Below, piece after piece: positions 46,674 through 55,894 of a stretch of DNA of 64,000 nt. The notes under the pieces are model-generated. The model did not search any database. It was not told the DNA's origin and saw only the letters and a program-made list of their open reading frames with translations. How positions within the stretch are numbered: position 1 is the first letter of the stretch; the number at the start of each line of letters is the position of its first letter. Source of the DNA: Myxococcales bacterium (GTDB lineage: Bacteria > Myxococcota_A > Polyangia > Polyangiales > JADJMO01); the NCBI GenBank assembly GCA_016709545.1, contig JADJMO010000013.1, positions 293,372-357,371 on the forward strand, given 5' to 3'. The position numbers and the translations under genes were made by a program.

Positions 46674-47017
46674 ATGACTGGAGAGCATGGTGCCCCGAAC
46701 GATCCCAGGCCGCCGAACCCCGAGCGGGACGACGACCTCGTCGTCGAAGAGGAACGCAAGATCCAGCGCCCCAAGCGCTGGAAGGTGCTGTTCCACAACG
46801 ACGACTACACGACCAAGGAGTTCGTCATGGAGGTCCTGGTGCGATTCTTCGAGAAGAGCGAGTCCGAGGCGACCTACGTGATGCTCTCGGTGCATCACAA
46901 GGGCATGGGGGTCGCCGGTCTCTACCCGAAGGACATCGCCGAATCGAAGGTCGACAAGACGATGGCCTACGCCCGCGAGCACGGCATGCCCTCAAGGTGA
47001 CCGCGGAGCAGGAATGA
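46674..47017 (+). CDS. clpS: ClpS adaptor protein, one frameshift
   Basis: ClpS delivers N-degron substrates to ClpAP. The core is complete: PKRWKVLFHNDDYTTKEFVMEVLVRFF, SVHHKGMGVAGLYPKDIAESKV. Adding one C at CATGCCCTCA (46985-46993) turns a premature end into the expected AREHGMPLKVTAEQE and stop 47015-47017. Start ATG 46674 is preferred; an in-frame ATG at 46650 is possible. clpA follows after 34 bp. Confidence 0.93.
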
Positions 47018-47051
47018 GCGCTGGAACGGTGCAACGGGAGACAGCAGCAAC

Positions 47052-49363
47052 ATGAAGATGTCGGTCGAGGTCGAGATCGCGCTGAACCAGGTCGTCGAAG
47101 AGGCGAGCCGGCGCCAGCACGAGTTCATGACCGTGGAGCACCTGCTCCTCGCGCTGTGCTTCGATCCGGGGCTCAGCAAGGTCCTCGTGCACTCGGGGCG
47201 TGACGTGGACGCGCTCAAGAAGGCGCTCACCAAGTACCTCGACGAGGGAGATGCCGCGGTCGCCCGACGGCCCCTCCCCCTTCCCCTGGGGCTCTCCCGC
47301 GTCGTGCGCCGCGCGACCATGCACGCGCAGGGCGCCGAGAAGAACGAGGTCACGCCGGCCGACCTGCTCATCGCGATCTTCAGCGAGCGCGACTCGATGG
47401 CGGCCGCGCTGCTCGACGAGCAAGGGGTCACGCGGCTCGCGGTGGTCGAATACGTCTCGCACGGGTCCCCAAGATCGGCGAGGACGATCCGGTGGGCGAC
47501 GACAAGGCCGACGCGAGCGGCGAGTCCGACGAGCGCAGCGGCCGGCCCAAGGTCGCCAAGAACCCGCTGGCGGCCTACGCGGTGCACCTCAACAAGGAGG
47601 CCGCCGAGGGCCGCATCGACCCGCTGATCGGCCGACAGAAAGAGGTCGATCGCTGCATCCACGTGCTCGCGCGTCGCCGCAAGAACAACCCGCTCCTGGT
47701 GGGCGACGCTGGCGTCGGCAAGACCGCTATCGTCGAGGGCCTCGCCTGGAAGATCGTGCGCGGCGAGGTGCCCCCGCCCTGCTCGACGCGCAGGTCTACA
47801 CGCTCGACATGGGCGCGTCGTGGCCGGCACGCGCTACCGCGGTGACTTCGAGGAGCGCATGAAGGGCGTCATCGAGGCCATCACCAAGCAGAAGAACGCG
47901 ATCCTCTTCATCGACGGATCCACACCATCATCGGCGCCGGCTCCGCGAGCGGCGGCACGCTCGACGCGGGCAACCTGCTCAAGCCCGCGCTCTCGAGCGG
48001 CAAGCTGCGCTGCATCGGGTCGACCACGTTCGCCGAGCTGCGCACCCACTTCGAGCGCGACCGCGCACTCTCGCGCCGGTTCCAGAAGGTCGAGGTCACC
48101 GAGCCCTCGCTCGAGGACGCGATCGCGATCTGCGCCGGGCTGAAGTCCAAGTACGAGGAGTTCCACGGCGTCGTCTACCAGGCGGCCACCCTCGAGGCCG
48201 CCGTCAACCTCTCCGCCAAGTACCTCCACGACCGCAAGCTGCCCGACAAGGCGATCGACCTCATGGACGAGGCCGGCGCGATGGTGAAGCTGCGCGGCCG
48301 CGCGGAGGGCGTGGCGGCCGACGTGCCGCTGGAGGTGGTCGTCGGCGACGTCGAGACGGTCGTCGCCAAGATGGCCCAGATCCCGCCGAAAGAGGTGTCG
48401 ACCGACGACAAGGAGGGCCTGCGCCACCTCGAGCGCGACCTCGGCCGCGTCATCTTCGGCCAGGAAGAAGCCGTCCGCGAGGTCACCCAGGCGATCAAGC
48501 TCGCGCGGGCCGGCCTGCGCGGGGCGAGAAGCCGATCGGGAGCTTCCTCTTCACCGGCCCCACCGGCGTCGGCAAGACGGAGCTCGCGAAGCAGCTCGCC
48601 AAGTGCCTGGGCATCGCCTTCGTCCGCTTCGACATGAGCGAGTACATGGAGCGGCACACGGTCTCGCGCCTCATCGGCGCGCCGCCCGGCTACGTCGGCT
48701 TCGACCAGGGGGGGCTTCTCACCGAGGCCATCACGAAGCACCCGTACTCGGTGCTCCTGCTCGACGAGATCGAGAAGGCGCACCCTCGATCTTCAACGTG
48801 CTCCTCCAGGTGATGGACCACGGCAAGCTCACCGACAACAACGGCGTGGCCAGCGATTTCCGGCACGTCGTGCTGATCATGACCAGCAACGTCGGCGCCC
48901 GCGACCTCGCGCGCAAGCGGGTCGGGTTCGGCGACAGCGGCCCGCAGAAGGGCAACGAAGAGAAGGCCTTCAAGGACCTGTTCTCGCCCGAGTTCCGCAA
49001 CCGGCTCGACGCCAAGGTGGGCTTCAACCCGCTCGATCCGTCGGTGGTCGCGAGCATCGTCGACAAGTTCATCGGCGAGCTCGACGCCCAGCTGCGCGAG
49101 CGCCACGCGACGATCCCGATCACCGAGCCCGCCCCGCAAGTGGCTCGCCGAGAAGGGCTACGACCCGGAGATGGGCGCTCGCCCGCTCGCGCGCGTGATC
49201 CAGAACGAGGTGAAGAAGCGCCTGACGGACGTGCTCCTGTTCGGGGAGCTCGAGAACGGCGGCGAGGCGCTCGTCGACGTGAAGGACGGCGAGCTCGTGT
49301 TCACGTACCACGCCGCGGCCCCGCGAGGTCGTGGCCGAGAAGGTCGAAGGGCCTTCCGCGTAG
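47052..49363 (+). CDS. clpA: ClpA, AAA+ unfoldase of ClpAP, eight frameshifts
   Basis: After adding eight single bases (near 47465, 47773, 47817, 47915, 48524, 48783, 49135 and 49320) a full-length protein of about 770 residues appears. It has N-terminal Clp repeats (VEIALNQVVEEASRRQHEFM), AAA1 with Walker A GDAGVGKTAIVEGLA and RYRGDFEERMKGVIEA, AAA2 with GPTGVGKTELAKQLA, MSEYMERHTVSRLIGAPPGY and LLLDEIEKAHP, and the C-terminal KGYDPEMGARPLARVIQ. Every motif is intact, so these are best explained as base-calling deletions. It unfolds proteins for ClpP. Confidence 0.94.
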
Positions 49364-49364
49364 C

Positions 49365-49913
49365 GTGCGGGCGCGGGTCGGAGAGCGGGCGCGCGGCAAA
49401 CGCCTCGCGTTCGTGCTCCGGCACCGCCCGGACTCGGTGGGGCTCGCGCTCGACCCCTGAAGGGTTCTTGATGGTCGAGGCGCTCGCCGCCGGGCTCGGG
49501 TGGAGCTCGGCGGAGCTGCTCGAGGTGGTCGAGACGGACGACAAGGGCCGGTTCGCGCTGTCGGTGGACGGGCTGCGCGTGCGGGCCTGTCAGGGCACTC
49601 GGTCGCGGTGGATCTGGGGCTCGTCGCGTGGAGCCACCGGCGCAGCTGTTCCACGGGACGGTCGCGAGGAACCTCGCGGCGATCGGCGTGGAAGGGCTGC
49701 GGCCGATGGGGCGGACGCACGTGCACCTGTCGGTGGACGAGGAGACGGCGCGGCGGGTCGGTGCGCGGCGCGGTGAGCCCTGCGTCCTCCGCGTGGACAG
49801 CGGCGCGATGGCCCGGAAGGGTTCACGTTCCACCGCAGCGACAACGGGTGTGGCTGACGGACGCCGTTCCGCCGCGCTTCCTCACGGCGGCACCGGTGGA
49901 TCGGCGAGGGTGA
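49365..49913 (+). CDS. kptA: RNA 2'-phosphotransferase Tpt1/KptA, frameshifted
   Basis: It starts at GTG 49365, one base after the clpA stop. Segments in shifted frames match the family: RLAFVLRHRPDSVGLALD, GRFALSVDGLRVRACQGHS, LFHGTVARNLAAIGVEGLRP, GRTHVHLSVDEETARRVG, CVLRVDSGAMARKG and NGVWLTDAVPPRF. Catalytic-type Arg/His/Arg residues are present. The enzyme moves a 2'-phosphate from RNA to NAD. About five single-base shifts. Its last 18 codons form the left direct repeat of the island. Confidence 0.87.
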
Positions 49914-49918
49914 GCAGC
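49860..49918. repeat. Left 59-bp direct repeat bounding the island
   Basis: It matches 57139-57197 without gaps at 48 of 59 positions, including exact runs of 13 and 10 bases. On the + strand it encodes the end of KptA (RFLTAAPVDRRG, stop). On the minus strand it encodes LLTLADPPVPP and stop, homologous to the end of the HAD-like protein (LLTFADQPVAS). The next base is the stop region of the first island gene. Confidence 0.85.
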
Positions 49919-50826
49919 TAGGATTCGTAGCTCCATCGGATCTCGAGCGCGATCGAGCCGTCATGGGTCTGGACTCCACCCAACGTCGCGAACGCGCGCC
50001 GAGCCTTGCCCTTGAGCGTCAGAGACAGAGGCCAACCGTGAGGTGCTCGAACGACGAGCGCACCTTGGAGGCGCAGACTTGGCTCCATCCACCCACCGTC
50101 CGCAGCGAGAGTCTGAACATCCAGTTCGAAATGGACAGAGTCCGTGGTCATGCTGCGCACGTGACTCGCGGTCCCGTATGTGAACTGGCCCGACGGGAAC
50201 ACGGTGGCAGCAAGCTGACCGTCGACCTGCCTGCGAATGAACTCGTCCAGGTAGCCGACCTTTTCGCCCGTCGTCAGCGCTCCTGGAGGAAACGAGGCCA
50301 GGAGCGAGTGCGGCCGTCCGACTTCGACGTAGTCGCCTCGCACCTCGTCCACCATGTCCGCGGAGAGAGGCGCTCCCGACGAGTCCGCCACGGCAACACT
50401 GCCATCACTGGCAAGCGACAGGCGGAGCGACCGACCCGACAAGACGTCCGGGGCCGCTCCCACGGTTCCATTGAGCTCGTGCTGGGTTACGGCGGAACTG
50501 TATTCGACCCGAACCAGTCGGGCTTCCGTCGGCTCCTTGCCTCGTTCCAGAACCGTCGCGAGAGAAGTCGCCGAACGTGCGTAGCGCCGTCCGATTGTAC
50601 CCACTCCTCCCTCACCGCTATAACCATCCGTGACAATCGTCCAGACCACCTCGACATGGGCGTTCATCGTCACCCTGACGGCCCACTGGTATCGGCAGAG
50701 GTCGAACCTCGACGCTGGCAACCATCTTGGTCTGATTACCGTCCAGTCGAGAATGTGATGAACGACGCGCGCATCCGCAGACGAGCGACAGCACGACACA
50801 TGCGGCGGCCGGGGACCGGGCGCTCA
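49918..50826 (-). CDS. Island lipoprotein of about 300 residues, probable frameshift
   Basis: A strong lipoprotein signal (MSARSPAAACVVLSLVCGCA) starts at ATG 50826 in one frame. The main 240-residue body (from about VTMNAHVEVVWTIVTDGYSG to EIRWSYES, stop 49918-49920) is in another frame, the switch lying near 50690-50750. The body is beta-rich with no catalytic motif. GC is visibly lower than the chromosome. It lies 32 bp downstream of the 479-residue lipoprotein gene, so they form one operon pointing to the left island end. Confidence 0.6.
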
Positions 50827-50858
50827 TCCAGCTGCCGTCCGGATCGATGACAGCGTCG

Positions 50859-52298
50859 TCAAAGGACATGCCCACCCACGCTGGTAGCCCACTTGGCAGC
50901 CTCCGCCGGATCACGAAAGCAGCGCCCGGCGGTCCAGCGCGGTTTGCCGCCGACGACGATGGGCAGCGCATGACGACCATCGTTGCTCGAGCGAGCGTCT
51001 GCCCGCGCGGGCGCCGCAGCACCGTACAGCTTCGTCCAGACGATCTTTGGTGGTGGAGAATCCAGTACCAGTCCCGAGCTCGTCATCGACATCGAATGGC
51101 ATTGGGCGCGAACGTCGAGATCGCGTGCGGCAAACAGGTGCGAGCCCTCCACGTACCAAGCGTACCGTTCGGTGGGATCGCTTTCGGGTTCTCCTCCAAG
51201 GTGGATGACCGAACCCGAGAACCCCTTGGCCAGCGAGCTGCCGGCGACGACGATCAACCTCACAGAACGAGAATGAGCGGTGGACTCCACGACCTCGACG
51301 AGCCACTCCGCGAGCCCGTCACCGTCCAGATCGGCGAGCACCACGCGCGTCAGCCAGGGTGATCCCAGGTCTGCGCGCGGACGAACGAACGACTCCCGCT
51401 TGTCCTTGCCCGCGAAGACGAATGCGAAGGCGCCGCCGTCGCCGACCACGGCCAGTGACTCGATGCCGCCGGGCTTTGGAGCCGGATCCCGCACGAGCGT
51501 CTCGACGGAGGCCCAGTGGTGCAGTGGCGTGGGGAGGGCACGGAAGGTGTCGAAGTCCAACGTGGTCTCGACGACCACGTGGGTCATCTCTCCCACGCGG
51601 GGAGCCGATGCGATCGCTGCGGCCGCAAACGGTCCAAGGAATGGGTGTCGAACGATCCCACGCAGCGCGCTGGGGACGATACTGGGTGTCGGAATCCACT
51701 CGAGGTCCATCGTCAGACCGTGCACGAACCCCGTCACGGTCGGACCGAGCCGCAGCATGAGTTGAGGCTGCTCGAGGAAAGGGGCCTCGGCGAGCCGCAA
51801 GGCTCGCTCTGAGGGAGCGTCGCCCTCGAGCGAGGCGCCGATGACGCTCGCGACCCCACCGGCCGGCAGAGACACAGTGGACGGACCGTCGGGATCCATT
51901 CGACGCGGATCGAAGCGAACAAATCGCTGTAGCTCGAGGTTCACACGAGGATGCACCCGTGTCGATGCGAGCTTGGTCAGCGGCGTGGTCGTCCAACCCG
52001 ACGATCCATCCGAGAGGAGCACGCGGTGATATGCACCGCTCCCTCTGCCAATCACCAGCGCTGCACTGCTCTCGGCATTCGCGTTCACGCTCGCTCCTGG
52101 TGCCGCGCTCAGGGGCGCAGCCGCGGCGATCTCGACGAGGTCACCAACCTCCACCTCGACAGCCTTCATCGACGCGCTCTCGCTCGGGACAGCCGACACG
52201 CTCGGAACGGGGCGGCCGCTGGCATCGGGCCGAGAACGGCACGCCCCGATAGCCATCGAGAAGAGCAGCACCGACGAAAGCAGCATGGCTTGCCTCAT
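50859..52298 (-). CDS. Island lipoprotein with FG-GAP-like calcium-binding motif
   Basis: The product has 479 residues, intact. Lipobox MAIGAC is followed by a Ser/Pro linker (about 22-45), an SH3-like beta region (residues 48-110, VEVEVGDLVEIAAA), and a beta-rich body with VVLADLDGDGLAEWLVEVV, a DxDxDG loop as in FG-GAP/integrin-like repeats. One Cys pair lies near the C-terminus. No enzyme motif was found. Composition is lower in GC than the flanks. Could be surface-binding or protective; the role is unknown. Confidence 0.7.
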   Translation of the reverse strand: MRQAMLLSSVLLFSMAIGACRSRPDASGRPVPSVSAVPSESASMKAVEVEVGDLVEIAAAAPLSAAPGASVNANAESSAALVIGRGSGAYHRVLLSDGSSGWTTTPLTKLASTRVHPRVNLELQRFVRFDPRRMDPDGPSTVSLPAGGVASVIGASLEGDAPSERALRLAEAPFLEQPQLMLRLGPTVTGFVHGLTMDLEWIPTPSIVPSALRGIVRHPFLGPFAAAAIASAPRVGEMTHVVVETTLDFDTFRALPTPLHHWASVETLVRDPAPKPGGIESLAVVGDGGAFAFVFAGKDKRESFVRPRADLGSPWLTRVVLADLDGDGLAEWLVEVVESTAHSRSVRLIVVAGSSLAKGFSGSVIHLGGEPESDPTERYAWYVEGSHLFAARDLDVRAQCHSMSMTSSGLVLDSPPPKIVWTKLYGAAAPARADARSSNDGRHALPIVVGGKPRWTAGRCFRDPAEAAKWATSVGGHVL

Positions 52299-52304
52299 CC
52301 GGGT

Positions 52305-52386
52305 TCGAATACAGGATCAAGCAGGTGGTCGCGGTCTACAAGGCCAACCCAACTTGCATGATCCTGATCGGCTACACGGGAAGCCA
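52305..52386 (+). pseudogene. Fragment of a second OmpA/peptidoglycan-binding gene
   Basis: About 25 codons (IKQVVAVYKANPT, MILIGYTGSH) are clearly homologous to the OmpA-domain core of the gene at 52815 (IRQVVAVYKANPT, LLILGHTDT, near 53590-53665), with the same orientation and close DNA identity. Nothing before or after it matches, so only a scrap of a former copy remains. The rest of 52299-52814 holds no convincing gene. Confidence 0.75.
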
Positions 52387-52814
52387 CTCATCGGCGGCTC
52401 CTCCACAGCGCAGCTCGAAAGCGAGCTCCAGGTCTGCGCTGCAATCATCGCGTTGACCTTGGTGACACGTTCGGCGACGACAGTGGCCAGGGCCGTGGCC
52501 GCGACAAGGAGGACGCGCGTTCGAGCGCGCGCGACATGCTCGTGGACCGCGGCGACTGCTGCCTGTTCGTAGGGACGGAGATGGATGGCCACAGCCGGGG
52601 AGAGCGGCGGGGTGGGAAGAAGGGGACGGAGGATCAAAGAAACGCCGAGCAGTCTTCGCTCGCGCTGAGCGTCCTGCGTGCAGGCCAGCCGGCAAGTCCG
52701 GTTTCACCGTCACGAAGTGCCGACGAAAACGACTCAAGTCGCGCGGCCTGCTGACCCGAAGTCGTGCTACCCGCCCACTGACTTGAATCGAACCCCGTAG
52801 TCGGAGGTTTCTGG

Positions 52815-54632
52815 ATGCGCCGTGCGCTACGTCTTCCGTACATCGCGACCGATCAGGAGCTCTTCACGCGAAGTGATGGGGCGAGCCCTGAGCATCGTCG
52901 AGTCCTCGGGACCCGCGAAGCGATGGGGTGCGTGCGCTACTGGGTCGACGACGACCACTCCTACCGCGACCTCGTGCGCCTGTTCAACAACCGTGGCGGC
53001 TCTTTCCAGCACGGCCTCGACGAGTACCGTCGCCGCGAGTTGCTCGCAGACTGGCTGAAGCAGCAGATCGACTTCGGGTTCTTCCAGGTGGCCGAGCTCC
53101 ACCCGCCGCCTCCGCTGCCGCCGAACCCAGGGGCGAAGGCGGCGAAGGCGATCAAGGAGGACGTCGCGCCGGCCAAGGAGAAGCTCGGGTGGTTCGAGGT
53201 CACCGTCGTCGACGCTTGGGGCAAGCCCGTCGACGGGGTGGAGCTCGAGGTGGTCTACGAGGGCACGCGCAAGAAGGTGACCACGCCGGGCAACGGCAAG
53301 GTGAAGCTGCCGGACATCGCCGCCTCGTTCGGCTCGGCGCGCATCACGAACGTGAAGGCGGTGCGCGACACGCTGCGACCGCGGTGGAAGGACAAGTACC
53401 AGCCGACGGAGCTGCCCGAGGACGCCGTGAACCCCGAGAAGCTGGGGCTCGATGCGACGGAGCTGACGACCTCGCTCGAGAGCGAGACGCCGAAGACGCT
53501 CGTGCTCGTGAAGCCGCTCACGCGCATCCGGCTCATCGGCATGCACTTCGACACGAACAAGTGCTTCCTGCGCCCCTCGGCGATGAACGGGATCAGGCAG
53601 GTGGTCGCGGTCTACAAGGCCAACCCGACCGGCAAGCTGCTGATCCTCGGGCACACGGACACGACGGCCGACGACGACTACAACCTCGACCTCTCGGTGG
53701 AACGCGCCGAGGCGATCAAGGCCTACCTGAAGGACGACGTCGCTGCGTGGGAGGCGTGGTTCGGCGAGGGCAAGCCGAAGCAGAAGCGGTGGGGCGACGG
53801 CGAGGTCGCGCAGATGATCAAGCCGCTGCCGTGCGAGCAGACGGTCGCGGGCTTCCAGGGCTGGAGCAACGAGAACAAGGGAACCGACCTGAAGGTCGAC
53901 GGGATCGTGGGCCCGAAAACTCGCAAGGCGCTGATCGAGGCCTACATGGCGCTCGATGGGACGACGCTGCCGGAGGCGATCGAGGCGGTCACGCACGGCT
54001 GCGGAGAGTTCTTCCCGCGCACGGACGAGGGCGACGAGTTCGGCAAGGACGGGGTGGCCGCGGAGGAAAACCGGCGCGTCGAGATGTACTGCTTCGACGA
54101 CCAGATCTTCCCGCCCGTGCCTGGGCCGAAGGCGAGCAAGGGGGAGCCCGAGTACGAGCAGTGGAAGAAGCAAGTGACGAAGACGTTGGATGTTGACGCT
54201 GCGATGAAGACAATCTCGGTGCGCCTTCTGGATCGCGCACGGGCGCCAATGCCCAACTGCCGATGTCGAGTATCTTGGGGTGCCGCGAGCCCGTCCCGTC
54301 TGGAGTTGTCCGCTGATGCCGACGCAATCGCGACCCTTGTCGTTGAACGTTCCGCAATGATGCTGACGATCGAATGGGGTGAATCCTCCGGCGCGGAGCT
54401 CGGCGACTATATGTTTGTGACCCAAGCAACAATTCCCATAGACGATTCAGAGACAGCCTGTGCAGTCAGACTAGGGAACATGGGTTTCCGGCTTCCCGAC
54501 GAGCCCGAGCGGATTGGCGTGCAACGCTACCAGGTCCGGCGAGGTCTTCATCCGACAGGTTCGATCGCGGACATCCGTGTCGAACTGATCGACTGGCATG
54601 ACACCGCAAAACAGCCCACAGCCGTGGTGTAA
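52815..54632 (+). CDS. Signal-less OmpA/peptidoglycan-binding protein with variable C-terminal domain
   Basis: The product has 605 residues. Residues 1-100: unique domain ending in a Pro-rich linker (PPPPLPPNPG). Residues 115-235: beta domain (FEVTVVDAWGKPVDGVELEVVY, as in carboxypeptidase-like folds). Residues 240-320: OmpA C-terminal domain (GMHFDTNKCFLRPSA, LLILGHTDTTADDDYNLDLS). Near 355-385: peptidoglycan-binding-like helix set (KVDGIVGPKTRKALIEAY). After residue about 455 a new domain in lower-GC DNA runs to the end. No signal peptide, so a non-Sec export route is likely. A metalloprotease gene follows after 11 bp. Confidence 0.8.
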   Translation: MRRALRLPYIATDQELFTRSDGASPEHRRVLGTREAMGCVRYWVDDDHSYRDLVRLFNNRGGSFQHGLDEYRRRELLADWLKQQIDFGFFQVAELHPPPPLPPNPGAKAAKAIKEDVAPAKEKLGWFEVTVVDAWGKPVDGVELEVVYEGTRKKVTTPGNGKVKLPDIAASFGSARITNVKAVRDTLRPRWKDKYQPTELPEDAVNPEKLGLDATELTTSLESETPKTLVLVKPLTRIRLIGMHFDTNKCFLRPSAMNGIRQVVAVYKANPTGKLLILGHTDTTADDDYNLDLSVERAEAIKAYLKDDVAAWEAWFGEGKPKQKRWGDGEVAQMIKPLPCEQTVAGFQGWSNENKGTDLKVDGIVGPKTRKALIEAYMALDGTTLPEAIEAVTHGCGEFFPRTDEGDEFGKDGVAAEENRRVEMYCFDDQIFPPVPGPKASKGEPEYEQWKKQVTKTLDVDAAMKTISVRLLDRARAPMPNCRCRVSWGAASPSRLELSADADAIATLVVERSAMMLTIEWGESSGAELGDYMFVTQATIPIDDSETACAVRLGNMGFRLPDEPERIGVQRYQVRRGLHPTGSIADIRVELIDWHDTAKQPTAVV

Positions 54633-54643
54633 GCGAACTCAAG

Positions 54644-55894
54644 ATGACCCTAATTTCAGTCGCGCCGCAGTCGCCGATCGTCTCATTTGTCGACGCAAGT
54701 CACAGTGTCACTGACTACGTTCGGTTCGGTCTCTACGACGGCGCTTTCGACCCACCATCCGTTCTGTTGAACAACGATGGCGACGAGACCAAGAACTTCG
54801 TAGGCTCCGACAGCCGACGATTCTTTGTTCGCGTGGTTGACATGTCAACGATGTCGACCAGTGCGACGAAGCGACGACAGACGAAGATGGTCTGGCAGAC
54901 ATACGAGGACGATCGGAAGACGGTTCACGACCATGGTGGCGCGGATCCAACGATCACCCTCGTCGAGACCGCCGCGGGTTCTGGCATTTTCGAGTCTCCA
55001 TGGTTGATGTTGGTCAGCGACCCCTGGGAGACCCAAAAAGTCAAGACAACCACAGGCATAGCGGGGCTAGGTGAGGTGGCCTATGGCAGCGGTGACTACC
55101 GCCTGAGGCTTGCATCGATGTTCGGACACATCGCGGTCGAGTACCCAGCCGGCTCTGGCGACCGAACATTCTGCCAACTGTTCCGGAGAGGGGTGGCAGA
55201 TGAAAGGCGCAACGTGCCTGTTCAGCTATTCATCTTGGAGTCACTGTACAAGAAGTACCCATTGCTGCCAGACTACGTTCTCGGACCGGATCTGGAGTCA
55301 GCCAGGAGAGTCTACGCACGCATGGGCATGTGGGTCTGGTCTGTCGTCGACCCAGTTCAAGCCAAGACCTTCAAGAAGGTCACTGTCGGAAAGGAATCGT
55401 TGCTGATAATACCGGTTCCCGCTGGCGTTAATCCAGACAATGTGACGAATGACCAGCGCGATTTGATTGCCGGACCCATTCCGGGGTTGCTGGCCAGTGG
55501 GGCTTCCGGAACGACCGGACCCTATGGCAAAATGGCCCTCACCGACACCATTCGCGCAGTCTACGTCGGCGGCTGCGTGGACGGACAGGGGGTCGCCTGT
55601 CGCGACATGGACCACATGGCCCGAGCCTGCCGCGGCATGGTGCTCGTTGCCGACGCGCAGGGCAAGATTGGCTCGGACATGGGCTCCTCGCTTGCGCACG
55701 AGATCTGTCACATGTTGACGGATGCCGCTCACTACGTAGACCCCCCGATCGTCGGGCGGTATCATGGTGCGAGCAATCTGATGGGAGGGGGCGGGACCGG
55801 AGTCGGATCTCCTCAGAGGCTGTGGGACGCTCCGAACGCCAACTACCTGAACCAGTCAGAGACGATGCGGAAGAGTCACTACATCCGTGGCTGA
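54644..55894 (+). CDS. Signal-less HExxH zinc metalloprotease, candidate effector
   Basis: The product has 416 residues. The N-terminal 130 residues are beta-rich (SVTDYVRFGLYDGAFD, FFVRVVDMSTMS). The C-terminal part contains the zinc site SSLAHEICHMLTDAAHYVDP: His352, Glu353, His356, with a further His at 363, and a downstream NLMGGGG that could be a Met-turn. There is no signal peptide. GC is clearly low (one counted line, 54841-54900, is 57%). It lies directly after the OmpA-domain gene, and its stop overlaps the RCC1 lipoprotein start by 8 bp. Confidence 0.78.
   Translation: MTLISVAPQSPIVSFVDASHSVTDYVRFGLYDGAFDPPSVLLNNDGDETKNFVGSDSRRFFVRVVDMSTMSTSATKRRQTKMVWQTYEDDRKTVHDHGGADPTITLVETAAGSGIFESPWLMLVSDPWETQKVKTTTGIAGLGEVAYGSGDYRLRLASMFGHIAVEYPAGSGDRTFCQLFRRGVADERRNVPVQLFILESLYKKYPLLPDYVLGPDLESARRVYARMGMWVWSVVDPVQAKTFKKVTVGKESLLIIPVPAGVNPDNVTNDQRDLIAGPIPGLLASGASGTTGPYGKMALTDTIRAVYVGGCVDGQGVACRDMDHMARACRGMVLVADAQGKIGSDMGSSLAHEICHMLTDAAHYVDPPIVGRYHGASNLMGGGGTGVGSPQRLWDAPNANYLNQSETMRKSHYIRG

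Noticed and set aside
47052..49363. clpA as a pseudogene
   Set aside because: Eight single-base additions restore every motif; true decay would also show substitutions in catalytic residues, which are all intact.
52430..52800. Minus-strand gene in the gap before the carrier gene
   Set aside because: Open frames exist but lack a start signal, domain or consistent codon bias; left as non-coding or decayed.
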